The translations under genes and the position numbers were made by a program. From Actinotalea alkalitolerans (lineage in GTDB: Bacteria > Actinomycetota > Actinomycetes > Actinomycetales > Cellulomonadaceae), in NCBI RefSeq assembly GCF_023369855.1, contig NZ_JAMBPP010000003.1, positions 186,001-250,000 of the forward strand: a stretch of 64,000 nucleotides of DNA, written 5' to 3'. Under the pieces are notes generated by a model. That model saw only the letters and a program-made list of their open reading frames with translations. It ran no database searches and was not told the origin of the DNA. Position 1 is the first letter of the stretch. Every line of letters begins with the position of its first letter. Shown here piece after piece: positions 57,134 to 64,000 of the stretch.

Positions 57134-58933
57134 GTGCGCGAGATCGTCACCCCCAGCCTCATCGCCGGCCACGAGGAGGTGTCGATCCCCGACCTCCTGG
57201 CCGCACGGCTCGCACGCTCCCCCGACGCACCCCTGATCGAGCGCAAGTCCGAGCTCGGCGGCACGTGGCAGCCGATCAGCGCCCGCGCCTTCGTCGCCGA
57301 GGTGACGGCCGTGGCCAAGGGACTCGTCGCACGCGGGATCAGCCCCGGCGACCGGGTCTCCATCATGAGCCGGACCCGCTACGAGTGGACCGTGCTCGAC
57401 TTCGCCGTCTGGGCGGCCGGCGCGGTCTCGGTCCCCGTGTACGAGACGTCGTCGGCCGACCAGGTCGGGTGGATCCTCGCCGACGCCGAGGTCAGGCTCG
57501 CGATCGTCGAGACGACGGCGCACGGCTCGCTCACCGAGGGCCTTCGCGCCGGGCTGCCGGGCCTGGAGGGGGTCCTGGTGATCGACGACGGCGCCCTGGC
57601 CGACCTCGTCCAGGAGGGCACACAGGTCCAGACCCACGAGATCACCCGGCGCAGCGCGCTCGCCGGGTTCGACGACCTCGCCACGATCATCTACACCTCG
57701 GGGACCACAGGGCGTCCCAAGGGGGTCGAGCTGACCCACGGGAACTTCGTCTCCCTCACCCTCGAGGGCGTGCAGGGGCTGCGCGAGGTGTGCGCGATGC
57801 CCCACTCACGCACCCTGCTGTTCATGCCGCTGGCCCACGTCTTCGCCCGATTCATCCAGGTGCTGTGCATCCCGTCGGGTGCTGTGCTCGGCCACACCCC
57901 CGACACCAGGAACCTGCTGGCCGACCTCGGCTCGTTCCGGCCGACGTTCGTGCTCTCGGTGCCCCGTGTCTTCGAGAAGGTCTACAACTCCTCGGAGCAG
58001 AAGGCCGCCGGCGGAGTACGGCTGCGCCTGTTCCGCTGGGCCGCCAAGACGTCGATCGACTACTCGCGGGCCCTGGACCTGGACGAGGGACCCGATCTCC
58101 TGCTGCGCGCCCGGCACGCGCTGGCCGACCGCCTCGTCCTGCACAAGGTCCGCAACGCGCTGGGTGGGGCCGCCGAGTACGCGGTCTCGGGCGGCGCGCC
58201 CCTCGGGGAGCGGCTCGGTCACTTCTACCGCGGTCTGGGCCTGCGGGTCCTCGAGGGCTACGGCCTCACCGAGACCACCGCCCCGACCGCCGTCAACCTG
58301 CCCGCCAAGACCACGATCGGCACCGTGGGTCCGCCCTTCCCGGGGGCCTCGATCCGGCTCGCGGACGACGGCGAGATCGAGGTCGCCGGTGCCCACGTCT
58401 TCCGCGGCTACCACAACAACCCCGACGCCACGGCCGAGGCACTGCGTGACGGCTGGTTCCGCACGGGCGACCTGGGCTCCCTCGACGAGGACGGCTACCT
58501 GCGGATCACCGGCCGCAAGAAGGAGATCATCGTCACCGCGGGGGGCAAGAACGTCGCACCCGCCCCGCTCGAGGACCGCCTGCGCGGGCACCCGCTGGTC
58601 AGCCAGGTCGTCGCGGTCGGTGACGGGCGGCCGTTCATCGCGGCTCTGGTCACCCTCGACGCCGAGATGCTGCCCGGCTGGCTGACCACGCACGGCCTGC
58701 CGGCGATGGACGTCCGCGCTGCGGCCCGCCACCCCGAGGTGCTCGCGGCCCTGGACCGCGCGGTCGAGCGGGCCAACTCGGCGGTCTCGCGCGCGGAGTC
58801 GATCCGCAAGGTCAGGGTGCTCGTCACCGACTTCACCGAGACCAACGGCTACCTGACACCCTCGCTCAAGGTCCGCCGACGCGAGGTCCTGGCATCCTTC
58901 GCCGACGAGGTCGACGCGATCTACGCACCCTGA
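57134..58933 (+). CDS. long-chain fatty acid-CoA ligase (AMP-binding enzyme)
   Basis: ANL-superfamily acyl-CoA synthetase, 599 aa, FAA1/FadD15-like. The ATP/AMP signature is IIYTSGTTGRPKGVELTH (about 185-202), followed by EGYGLTETTAPTAVN and the hinge/C-terminal GWFRTGDLGSLDEDGYLRITGRKKEIIVTAGGKNVAP (about 439-475). GTG start after GGAGA. It activates fatty acids for beta-oxidation or lipid synthesis. It ends 36 bp from the convergent Rv2629-like gene. Confidence 0.92.
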   Translation: MREIVTPSLIAGHEEVSIPDLLAARLARSPDAPLIERKSELGGTWQPISARAFVAEVTAVAKGLVARGISPGDRVSIMSRTRYEWTVLDFAVWAAGAVSVPVYETSSADQVGWILADAEVRLAIVETTAHGSLTEGLRAGLPGLEGVLVIDDGALADLVQEGTQVQTHEITRRSALAGFDDLATIIYTSGTTGRPKGVELTHGNFVSLTLEGVQGLREVCAMPHSRTLLFMPLAHVFARFIQVLCIPSGAVLGHTPDTRNLLADLGSFRPTFVLSVPRVFEKVYNSSEQKAAGGVRLRLFRWAAKTSIDYSRALDLDEGPDLLLRARHALADRLVLHKVRNALGGAAEYAVSGGAPLGERLGHFYRGLGLRVLEGYGLTETTAPTAVNLPAKTTIGTVGPPFPGASIRLADDGEIEVAGAHVFRGYHNNPDATAEALRDGWFRTGDLGSLDEDGYLRITGRKKEIIVTAGGKNVAPAPLEDRLRGHPLVSQVVAVGDGRPFIAALVTLDAEMLPGWLTTHGLPAMDVRAAARHPEVLAALDRAVERANSAVSRAESIRKVRVLVTDFTETNGYLTPSLKVRRREVLASFADEVDAIYAP

Positions 58934-58969
58934 GACCGACGGGCTGTCCCAGGGTGCGCCGATCGTCCC

Positions 58970-60166
58970 TCAGTGGCGCCGGTGCGTGTCCGCGGTGTAG
59001 CTCGGGGCCGTCTCGTGGGGTGTCGCGGCGTCGGTCCAGCGCAGCAGGGCGCCGACCCCGTCGATGAGCTCGGCGCTGCCCTCCATCGCGAAGGTGAACC
59101 CCGAGTCCTGCGCGAGCGCGGCACGGAGCACGGCGATGTCCGCACGCACCTCGTGCGCCTCGTCCGGTGAGACTCCCAAGGACGCGAGGTCACCGCGGTT
59201 CGTCGCGACCTGCAGCGGGTCCGAGCCCACCCACAGCGTCCGGTCGGTCAACGCCGCCGACGCCGCACCGGCGGCGTTGCGCAGCACGACGAGCTCGGAG
59301 ACCTGCCCGCGACGCAGCACGTCGACCACGTCGCCCAGCTCGGTCACCGCCCCGTCCCCCCGACCGAGCGCCTCGCGGAGCCGGGCGGCCACGGCCTCCC
59401 GGCGGCGTGCGCGGTGCGCCTCGAGCACGGCGTGGACGTTTGCGGCGAACACGCTCTCCTTGATCCCCTCGGCCCGCGAGCCGCCCGGGACCTCGACGAG
59501 GATCTCGGCCGTCGCGTGCCCCACGGCACCACGCAGCAGGGTCACGGCACGCACGTCACCGGTGATCATCACCAGGTCCGGACGGTGCTCGAAGACCGCT
59601 CGATCGAGCTCCTCGGCGACCACGTCGGCGTTGCGCTCCCAGGAGTCCTCGACCCGGGCCTGCATCCTTCGGTGCGACCAGCCACCTGCGCGAGCCTTGT
59701 GCAGGACGTCGTGCCCACCCTCGACCGGGTCGAGGGACGTGTCGGCCTCGTGGCTGTCGGTCCCTGACCAGCTGAGGTCCGCGCCCGACCGGTCCACCTC
59801 GACCAGCAGGTATCGGACGGCCTCATCGGCTGCCAGAGCCGCGGGCAGCAGCGAGGGGGTGCCGTTGTGGAACGCCTCGTCACGCACCGGGGCGTCGGCC
59901 AGGACCCGGTCGAAGAGGATATCGGTGCCCGAGGCCACGACGTAGCGACCGTGCGGCCCGGGGACGTGCGTCGGGCGCAGCACGACCTCCTCGAGCGCCT
60001 CGAGCGTGTCGCCCGGTGCACCCATCTCGTCCAGAGCCCGTCTCAGGCCGTTCCACCTGCTGCGGATCTCGCGGGAGCCGGCCTCATCACCTCGCGTCAC
60101 GTCGAGACAGACGGTGGTCAGGGGGCCGTCGTGGTGCAGCAGCGGCTTGAGGGAGTCGAGCTTCAT
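58970..60166 (-). CDS. Rv2629-like protein, bacterial archaeo-eukaryotic release factor (baeRF) family
   Basis: 398-aa protein with the eRF1/Vms1-like fold. The central domain contains GGWSHRRMQARVEDSWERNADVVAEELDRAV (about 160-190), the place where eRF1 proteins carry the GGQ-type loop; here it reads AGGWSHRR. The C-terminal domain VTELGDVVDVLRRGQVSELVVLRN (about 275-298) is the eRF1 domain 3-like part. Relatives include M. tuberculosis Rv2629. A role in ribosome rescue, tRNA hydrolysis or stress response is inferred from the fold only. It lies 110 bp after the clpX start-distal end, on the same strand as clpX. Confidence 0.75.
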   Translation of the reverse strand: MKLDSLKPLLHHDGPLTTVCLDVTRGDEAGSREIRSRWNGLRRALDEMGAPGDTLEALEEVVLRPTHVPGPHGRYVVASGTDILFDRVLADAPVRDEAFHNGTPSLLPAALAADEAVRYLLVEVDRSGADLSWSGTDSHEADTSLDPVEGGHDVLHKARAGGWSHRRMQARVEDSWERNADVVAEELDRAVFEHRPDLVMITGDVRAVTLLRGAVGHATAEILVEVPGGSRAEGIKESVFAANVHAVLEAHRARRREAVAARLREALGRGDGAVTELGDVVDVLRRGQVSELVVLRNAAGAASAALTDRTLWVGSDPLQVATNRGDLASLGVSPDEAHEVRADIAVLRAALAQDSGFTFAMEGSAELIDGVGALLRWTDAATPHETAPSYTADTHRRH

Positions 60167-60276
60167 CGGGTACCTCGCGATCTGGTCACTGATGCCGGCG
60201 TCGTCGCCGACCGGACTCTGCCACCCTGTTCCACCTGACCGAGGAACGCCAGTCCGGCGGAGAACGCCGTTCCGTG

Positions 60277-61560
60277 CTATGCGGACTTCTCCCGAGGCGT
60301 CCGCTTGACCGCGGGGGCCGGCTCACGCGGCACGATCGTCGGGTTCACGTTGTCCAGGACCACCTCACGGGACACCACCACCCGCTCGACGTCGTCGCGG
60401 CTCGGCACCTCGAACATGACCTGCTGGAGGACCTCCTCCAGGATGGCCCGCAGACCGCGCGCACCGGTGCCACGCAGCAGCGCCTGATCGGCGACCGCCT
60501 CGAGAGCGTCGTCGGTGAACTCGAGCTCGACACCATCGATCTCGAACATCCGCTGGTACTGCTTGATCAGGGCGTTGCGCGGCTCGCTGAGGATGCGCAC
60601 GAGCGCCGACTGGTCCAGCGGGGAGACGGTGGTGATCACCGGCACGCGACCGATGAACTCGGGGATCAGACCGAACTTGAGCAGGTCCTCGGGCATGACG
60701 TCGCCGAAGACGTCGGTGTCGTCCACGCTGTGCAGCGGAGCGCCGAAACCGATGCCCCGGCGGCCCGATCGCGAGGTGATGATCTCGTCCAGGCCCGCGA
60801 ACGCGCCCGCGACGATGAACAGCACGTTGGTGGTGTCGATCTGGATGAACTCCTGGTGCGGGTGCTTGCGCCCCCCCTGGGGCGGCACCGAGGCCGTGGT
60901 TCCCTCGAGGATCTTCAGCAGCGCCTGCTGGACGCCCTCGCCCGACACGTCGCGCGTGATCGACGGGTTCTCGCTCTTCCGGGCGATCTTGTCGACCTCG
61001 TCGATGTAGATGATGCCCGTCTCGGCCTTCTTGACGTCGTAGTCCGCCGCCTGGATGAGCTTGAGCAGGATGTTCTCGACGTCCTCGCCCACATAGCCGG
61101 CCTCGGTCAGCGCGGTGGCGTCCGCGATCGCGAAGGGCACGTTGAGCATCTTGGCGAGCGTCTGGGCGAGGTACGTCTTGCCGCAACCAGTCGGTCCGAT
61201 GAGCAGGATGTTGGACTTGGCGAGCTCGACCGCCTCGGCCTCGGCACCGGGGCGCGCGCTCTCGCCGGCCTGGATGCGCTTGTAGTGGTTGTAGACCGCG
61301 ACGGCCAGCGACCGCTTGGCGGGCTCCTGACCGACGATGTACTGCTCGAGGAAGTCGAAGATCTCCCGGGGCTTGGGCAGCTCGACCATGCCGACCTCGG
61401 TGGCCTCGGCGAGCTCCTCCTCGATGATCTCGTTGCACAGGTCGATGCACTCGTCGCAGATGTAGACACCCGGCCCGGCGATGAGCTTCTTGACCTGCTT
61501 CTGGCTCTTCCCGCAGAACGAGCACTTGAGCAGGTCGGCGCCGTCTCCGATGCGTGCCAC
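60277..61560 (-). CDS. clpX: ATP-dependent Clp protease ATP-binding subunit ClpX
   Basis: AAA+ unfoldase feeding ClpP, 427 aa. The N-terminal C4 zinc finger is [30 protein letters not shown] (about 13-42), Walker [12 protein letters not shown] (about 123-133), Walker [12 protein letters not shown] and the pore loop region GYVGEDVE. The ClpP-docking IGF-type loop appears as GIGFGAP. GTG start at 61560 after GAGGAG. It lies 142 bp after clpP2, with a strong hairpin between. Confidence 0.96.
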   Translation of the reverse strand: MARIGDGADLLKCSFCGKSQKQVKKLIAGPGVYICDECIDLCNEIIEEELAEATEVGMVELPKPREIFDFLEQYIVGQEPAKRSLAVAVYNHYKRIQAGESARPGAEAEAVELAKSNILLIGPTGCGKTYLAQTLAKMLNVPFAIADATALTEAGYVGEDVENILLKLIQAADYDVKKAETGIIYIDEVDKIARKSENPSITRDVSGEGVQQALLKILEGTTASVPPQGGRKHPHQEFIQIDTTNVLFIVAGAFAGLDEIITSRSGRRGIGFGAPLHSVDDTDVFGDVMPEDLLKFGLIPEFIGRVPVITTVSPLDQSALVRILSEPRNALIKQYQRMFEIDGVELEFTDDALEAVADQALLRGTGARGLRAILEEVLQQVMFEVPSRDDVERVVVSREVVLDNVNPTIVPREPAPAVKRTPREKSA

Positions 61561-61665
61561 TGTGTGCTCCTCCCCGGGCCCCGGCAGGGACCACTGCTCC
61601 GTGCAGACCATTGCACACCACCCGGCGCCCAATGTCAGCCCACCTGGCCGGTGCGGCCAGATCTC

Positions 61666-61694
61666 ACCCCCGCGGACGGACCGCCCGCGGGGGT
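61666..61694 (-). terminator. hairpin between clpP2 and clpX
   Basis: Perfect 10-bp inverted repeat ACCCCCGCGG / CCGCGGGGGT with a 9-nt loop, 8 bp after the clpP2 stop. No U-run. It probably ends most clpP1P2 transcripts or lowers clpX expression relative to clpP. Confidence 0.65.
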
Positions 61695-61702
61695 GGTCCT
61701 GC

Positions 61703-62407
61703 TCAGGACGTCACGACCGCGGCCTTGCGGCTCTCGAGGACCTGGTCGACCAGACCGTACTCCAGCGCCTGCTGCGAGGAGAGGATCTTGTCGCGCTCGA
61801 TGTCCAGTCGGACCTGCTCGACGTCGCGACCGGCGTGCCGGGCGATCGTGGCCTCGAGCCACTCCCGCATCCGGATGAGCTCGTTGGCGTGGATCTCGAT
61901 GTCCGAGGCCTGCGCGTAGCCACCACCCTCGAGGGCCGGCTGGTGGATCAGCACCCGCGCGTTGGGCAGAGCCAGGCGCTTCCCAGGGCTGCCTGCGGCG
62001 AGGAGCACAGCGGCGGCCGAGGCCGCCTGACCCAGGCAGACCGTCTGGATCTGAGGCTTGATGTACTGCATCGTGTCGTAGATCGCCGTCATGGCCGTGA
62101 ACGAGCCACCGGGCGAGTTGATGTACAGGATGATGTCGCGGTCGGGGTCCTGGCTCTCCAGGACGAGCAGCTGGGCCATCACGTCGTCGGCCGAGGCGTC
62201 ATCCACCTGGACACCGAGGAAGATGATGCGGTCCTCGAAGAGCTTGGTGTACGGGTCCTGGCGCTTGAACCCGTAGGCCGTGCGCTCCTCGAACTGCGGC
62301 AGCACGTAACGGGAGGACGGCGCCCCGTAGGGCGCGCCTCCGGGACGGTCCCCGAAGCCGCCGGCGAGAGCCGACGACCGGGCGATGAACTGGTGCTCCA
62401 TGCTCAC
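61703..62407 (-). CDS. clpP2: ATP-dependent Clp protease proteolytic subunit ClpP2
   Basis: Serine peptidase subunit, 234 aa. Catalytic Ser130 in [14 protein letters not shown], His155 in [11 protein letters not shown], and the Asp in the later LDIERD segment. The longer N-terminus (residues 1-55) with [27 protein letters not shown] and the LHQPALEGG-type handle mark the ClpP2 class of actinobacteria. GTG start at 62407 with AGGAG five bases away; the ATG at 62401 is an alternative. It forms the mixed ClpP1P2 protease with the upstream gene. Confidence 0.94.
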   Translation of the reverse strand: MSMEHQFIARSSALAGGFGDRPGGAPYGAPSSRYVLPQFEERTAYGFKRQDPYTKLFEDRIIFLGVQVDDASADDVMAQLLVLESQDPDRDIILYINSPGGSFTAMTAIYDTMQYIKPQIQTVCLGQAASAAAVLLAAGSPGKRLALPNARVLIHQPALEGGGYAQASDIEIHANELIRMREWLEATIARHAGRDVEQVRLDIERDKILSSQQALEYGLVDQVLESRKAAVVTS

Positions 62408-62451
62408 TGGTACTCCTCGGGATGGACGGGTCGCGACGGGGACGGGACGGC

Positions 62452-63096
62452 TCAGCTCGTCGTGCCGCCGCCACCGCTCACGGACGCGGCGTGCGTGACG
62501 ACGTGGTCGATGAAGCCGTACTCGAGCGCCTCAGGTGCCGTGAACCAGCGGTCACGGTCGGAGTCGATGTTGATCTGCTCGGGGGTCTTGCCGGTCTGCT
62601 CGGCGATCAGCTCGGCGAGCAGCCGCTTCATGTGCAGGATGAGCTCGGCGTTGATACGGACATCCGTCGCCGTGCCGCCGATGCCGCCCGAGGGCTGGTG
62701 CATCATCACGCGGGTGTGGGGGGTGGCGTACCGCTTCCCCTTGGCGCCCGAGGAGAGCAGGAACTGACCCATCGATGCCGCCATGCCCACGGCGACCGTC
62801 GCGACGTCAGGCTGGATGAACTGCATCGTGTCGTAGATCGCCATCCCCGCGGTGATCGACCCGCCTGGCGAGTTGATGTACAGAAAGATGTCCTTGTCCG
62901 GGTCCTCGGCGGCGAGCAGCATCATCTGCCCGCAGATCGCGTTCGCGTTCTCGTCGCGGACCTCGGAGCCGAGCCAGATGATGCGCTCGCGGAGCAACCG
63001 GTTGTAGATGTGGTCGTTCAGCCCCAGGCTCGGTCCGTCGCCTCGTGCGTCGCGCGGCATGAGCTCGGCTGCGTGGCGTGGCATCTGCTCGTTCAC
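62452..63096 (-). CDS. clpP1: ATP-dependent Clp protease proteolytic subunit ClpP1
   Basis: Serine peptidase subunit, 214 aa. Catalytic Ser108 in [15 protein letters not shown], His133 in [11 protein letters not shown], and the Asp in the later IDSDRDRWF segment. GTG start at 63096 after GGGAG. First gene of clpP1P2, preceded by a TAGGGT -10 box and a ClgR-like site. Confidence 0.95.
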   Translation of the reverse strand: MNEQMPRHAAELMPRDARGDGPSLGLNDHIYNRLLRERIIWLGSEVRDENANAICGQMMLLAAEDPDKDIFLYINSPGGSITAGMAIYDTMQFIQPDVATVAVGMAASMGQFLLSSGAKGKRYATPHTRVMMHQPSGGIGGTATDVRINAELILHMKRLLAELIAEQTGKTPEQINIDSDRDRWFTAPEALEYGFIDHVVTHAASVSGGGGTTS

Positions 63097-63156
63097 GGAT
63101 CTCCCTCGTCCTACCCTGCCCCGAGGACCAGCCTCGGGACCTGTACGTGTGCAGCG

Positions 63157-63162
63157 ACCCTA
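63157..63162 (-). promoter_or_regulatory. putative -10 box of clpP1P2
   Basis: TAGGGT on the minus strand, giving a transcription start near 63150 and a leader of about 54 bases. The -35 region is poor, which fits an activator-dependent promoter; a ClgR-like site lies upstream. Confidence 0.45.
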
Positions 63163-63200
63163 ACGCGAGAGCCCGGGCCGCCACGTCCCGCGCGGGGACG

Positions 63201-63218
63201 TTTTCGCTGACGGCGCAG
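63201..63218 (+). promoter_or_regulatory. putative ClgR binding site upstream of clpP1P2
   Basis: The sequence TTTTCGCTGACGGCGCAG, read on the plus strand, fits the actinobacterial ClgR pattern WNNWCGCYNANRGCGWWS except for one base. It is about 50-68 bp upstream of the inferred clpP1 transcription start, a normal place for an activator. ClgR is known to activate clpP1P2 in Corynebacterium, Streptomyces and Mycobacterium; here the site is inferred. Confidence 0.6.
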
Positions 63219-63268
63219 TGCACGCCACGGAGCGCCCGCGAGGCCGGACCGGTCCGGCGGGACCGACG

Positions 63269-63305
63269 GCGAAGGGCCCCGCACCCAGGGTGCAGGGCCC
63301 TTCGC
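63269..63305 (-). terminator. strong hairpin terminator of tig
   Basis: GCGAAGGGCCC (63269-63279) pairs with GGGCCCTTCGC (63295-63305), and inside it GCACCC pairs with GGGTGC around a single loop base. It begins 16 bp after the trigger factor stop and separates tig from clpP1P2. No U-run. Confidence 0.85.
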
Positions 63306-63321
63306 TCCTCCGGTCCGGGGG

Positions 63322-64000
63322 TCAGGCCTTGGCGTCCTCGTCGGCTGCCGCCTGCTCGGTGCCGTCGGTGTCGACCTCCTCGGCCGCAGCCGTCTCGGCG
63401 GCCAGTGCGGCCTCCATCTCGGCCTGCGCGGCAGCCACCGCGTCCTGGGCGTCGTCCTCATCCGTCCCGATGAACTCGGACAGGTCGACGGGCGCACCCG
63501 AGCCGTCCACGACGCTCACCTGGCGCAGCGCGACGGCGATCGCCTTGGACCGCCCCACCTCGGCGATCATGGCGGGGATCTGACCCTGCTCGTCGACCGT
63601 CTTGATGAAGGTGTTGGGGTCCATGCCGTACTGGCGCGAGGCGTTCACCAGGTAGTCGAGCAGCTCGTTCTGGGCGACCTTGACCTGGAGCTTCTCGGCC
63701 AGGGTGTCCATCAGGATCTGGTTGCGCAGCGCGTCGCGGGCCTGACCCTGGACCTCGGTGCGGTGCTCGTCGTCCTCGCTGCGCCCCTCGGACTCGAGGT
63801 GGCGGACCACCTCGGCCTCGACGACGCCGTTCGGCACGGGGATCTCGACGCCTTCCTGCAGCTTCTCGATCAGCAGGTCACGGGCCTGGACGGCCTGGTT
63901 GGAGGCCTTGGCACGGGCCGCCTGGCCGCGCAGGTCCTCGCGCAGCTCGTCGATCGTGTCGAACTCGCTGGCCAGCTGGGCGAACTCGTCGTCGACCGCG
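63322..64000 (-). CDS. tig: trigger factor (partial, N-terminus beyond window)
   Basis: Ribosome-associated peptidyl-prolyl isomerase chaperone. Only the C-terminal 225 or so codons are present; the gene continues past position 64000. The visible part reads in frame through DDEFAQLASEFDTIDELREDL and LLIEKLQEGVEIPVPNG, then the C-terminal chaperone domain with YGMDPNTFIKTVDEQGQIPAM. An acidic Ala/Glu/Asp-rich tail ends in DEDAKA, as usual for actinobacteria. An internal ATG at 63837 is not the true start. Confidence 0.93.
   Translation of the reverse strand, partial: AVDDEFAQLASEFDTIDELREDLRGQAARAKASNQAVQARDLLIEKLQEGVEIPVPNGVVEAEVVRHLESEGRSEDDEHRTEVQGQARDALRNQILMDTLAEKLQVKVAQNELLDYLVNASRQYGMDPNTFIKTVDEQGQIPAMIAEVGRSKAIAVALRQVSVVDGSGAPVDLSEFIGTDEDDAQDAVAAAQAEMEAALAAETAAAEEVDTDGTEQAAADEDAKA

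Noticed and set aside
60241-60276. Inverted GGAACG / CGTTCC motifs considered as an ECF sigma (SigH/SigE) promoter
   Set aside because: Spacing from GGAAC to GTT is 21 bp, longer than the usual 16-19, and the same pattern reads on both strands.
63322-63837. Stand-alone 171-aa protein starting at an internal ATG
   Set aside because: The frame stays open to the window edge with trigger factor sequence, so this is the 3' part of tig.

Overview
The window is chromosomal DNA from a high-GC actinobacterium. The genome is probably from a Micrococcales lineage close to Cellulomonadaceae, Sanguibacteraceae or Promicromonosporaceae. This follows from the very high GC content, frequent GTG starts, four-base ATGA/GTGA gene overlaps, TAGGxT-type -10 boxes, an F420 pathway, an ileS T-box and the smc/ftsY/amtB/glnB and tig/clpP1/clpP2/clpX orders. 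The genus cannot be fixed by reading alone. I see no IS element, prophage, CRISPR array, tRNA or rRNA gene.

Layout. (1) 1-7116, minus strand: glnB (cut by the window edge), amtB with a probable GlnR site, ftsY, a small membrane-anchored protein and smc. (2) 7196-17834, minus: a housekeeping string ileS-folC ... DUF4233-ndk. It is split by about 5 kb carrying a PTS-type dihydroxyacetone kinase (dhaKLM), a TetR regulator and a 14-TM drug exporter. ileS is preceded by a well-formed translational T-box riboswitch. (3) 18184-18966, plus: a DUF1206 membrane protein. (4) 19117-28022, minus: an organosulfur or other heteroatom scavenging cluster. It has two FMN-linked monooxygenases (NtaA/DszA-like and DszC/SfnB-like), an SsuE-type FMN reductase and a complete Opp/Dpp-type importer. 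(5) 28534-37808, minus, with a divergent MocR-type regulator at 38004: a pyrimidine/hydantoin degradation cluster (beta-ureidopropionase, dihydropyrimidinase, an LLM-class oxidoreductase, an NMT1/THI5-type importer, a class III aminotransferase and a YdfG-like reductase). (6) 39479-41188: a TPR-GGDEF diguanylate cyclase with a sigma-28-like promoter. (7) 41306-48280: a coenzyme F420 island. It holds a predicted F420-0/Fo ABC importer, an HhH-GPD glycosylase, cofD, cofC, a short cofE and an F420-dependent LLM oxidoreductase. (8) 48351-51700: a MacB/FtsX-type ABC system. (9) 51868-57062: valS and a polar amino-acid ABC importer. (10) 57134-60166: a long-chain acyl-CoA synthetase and an Rv2629-like release-factor-fold protein, convergent. 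(11) 60277-64000, minus: clpX, clpP2, clpP1 and trigger factor (cut by the window edge), with a probable ClgR site ahead of clpP1P2.

How the genes fit together. The pyrimidine cluster can be read as a whole route: uptake, ring reduction or oxidation (the unassigned LLM enzyme), ring opening, decarbamoylation to beta-alanine, transamination to malonic semialdehyde, and reduction to 3-hydroxypropionate. No classical dihydropyrimidine dehydrogenase is present, so the LLM enzyme is the most interesting unassigned step. The F420 island pairs an importer with the late biosynthetic enzymes. It lacks FbiC and the nitroreductase half of FbiB in this window, which suggests precursor salvage or a missing reductase. 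These two regions are the best candidates for undescribed biology.
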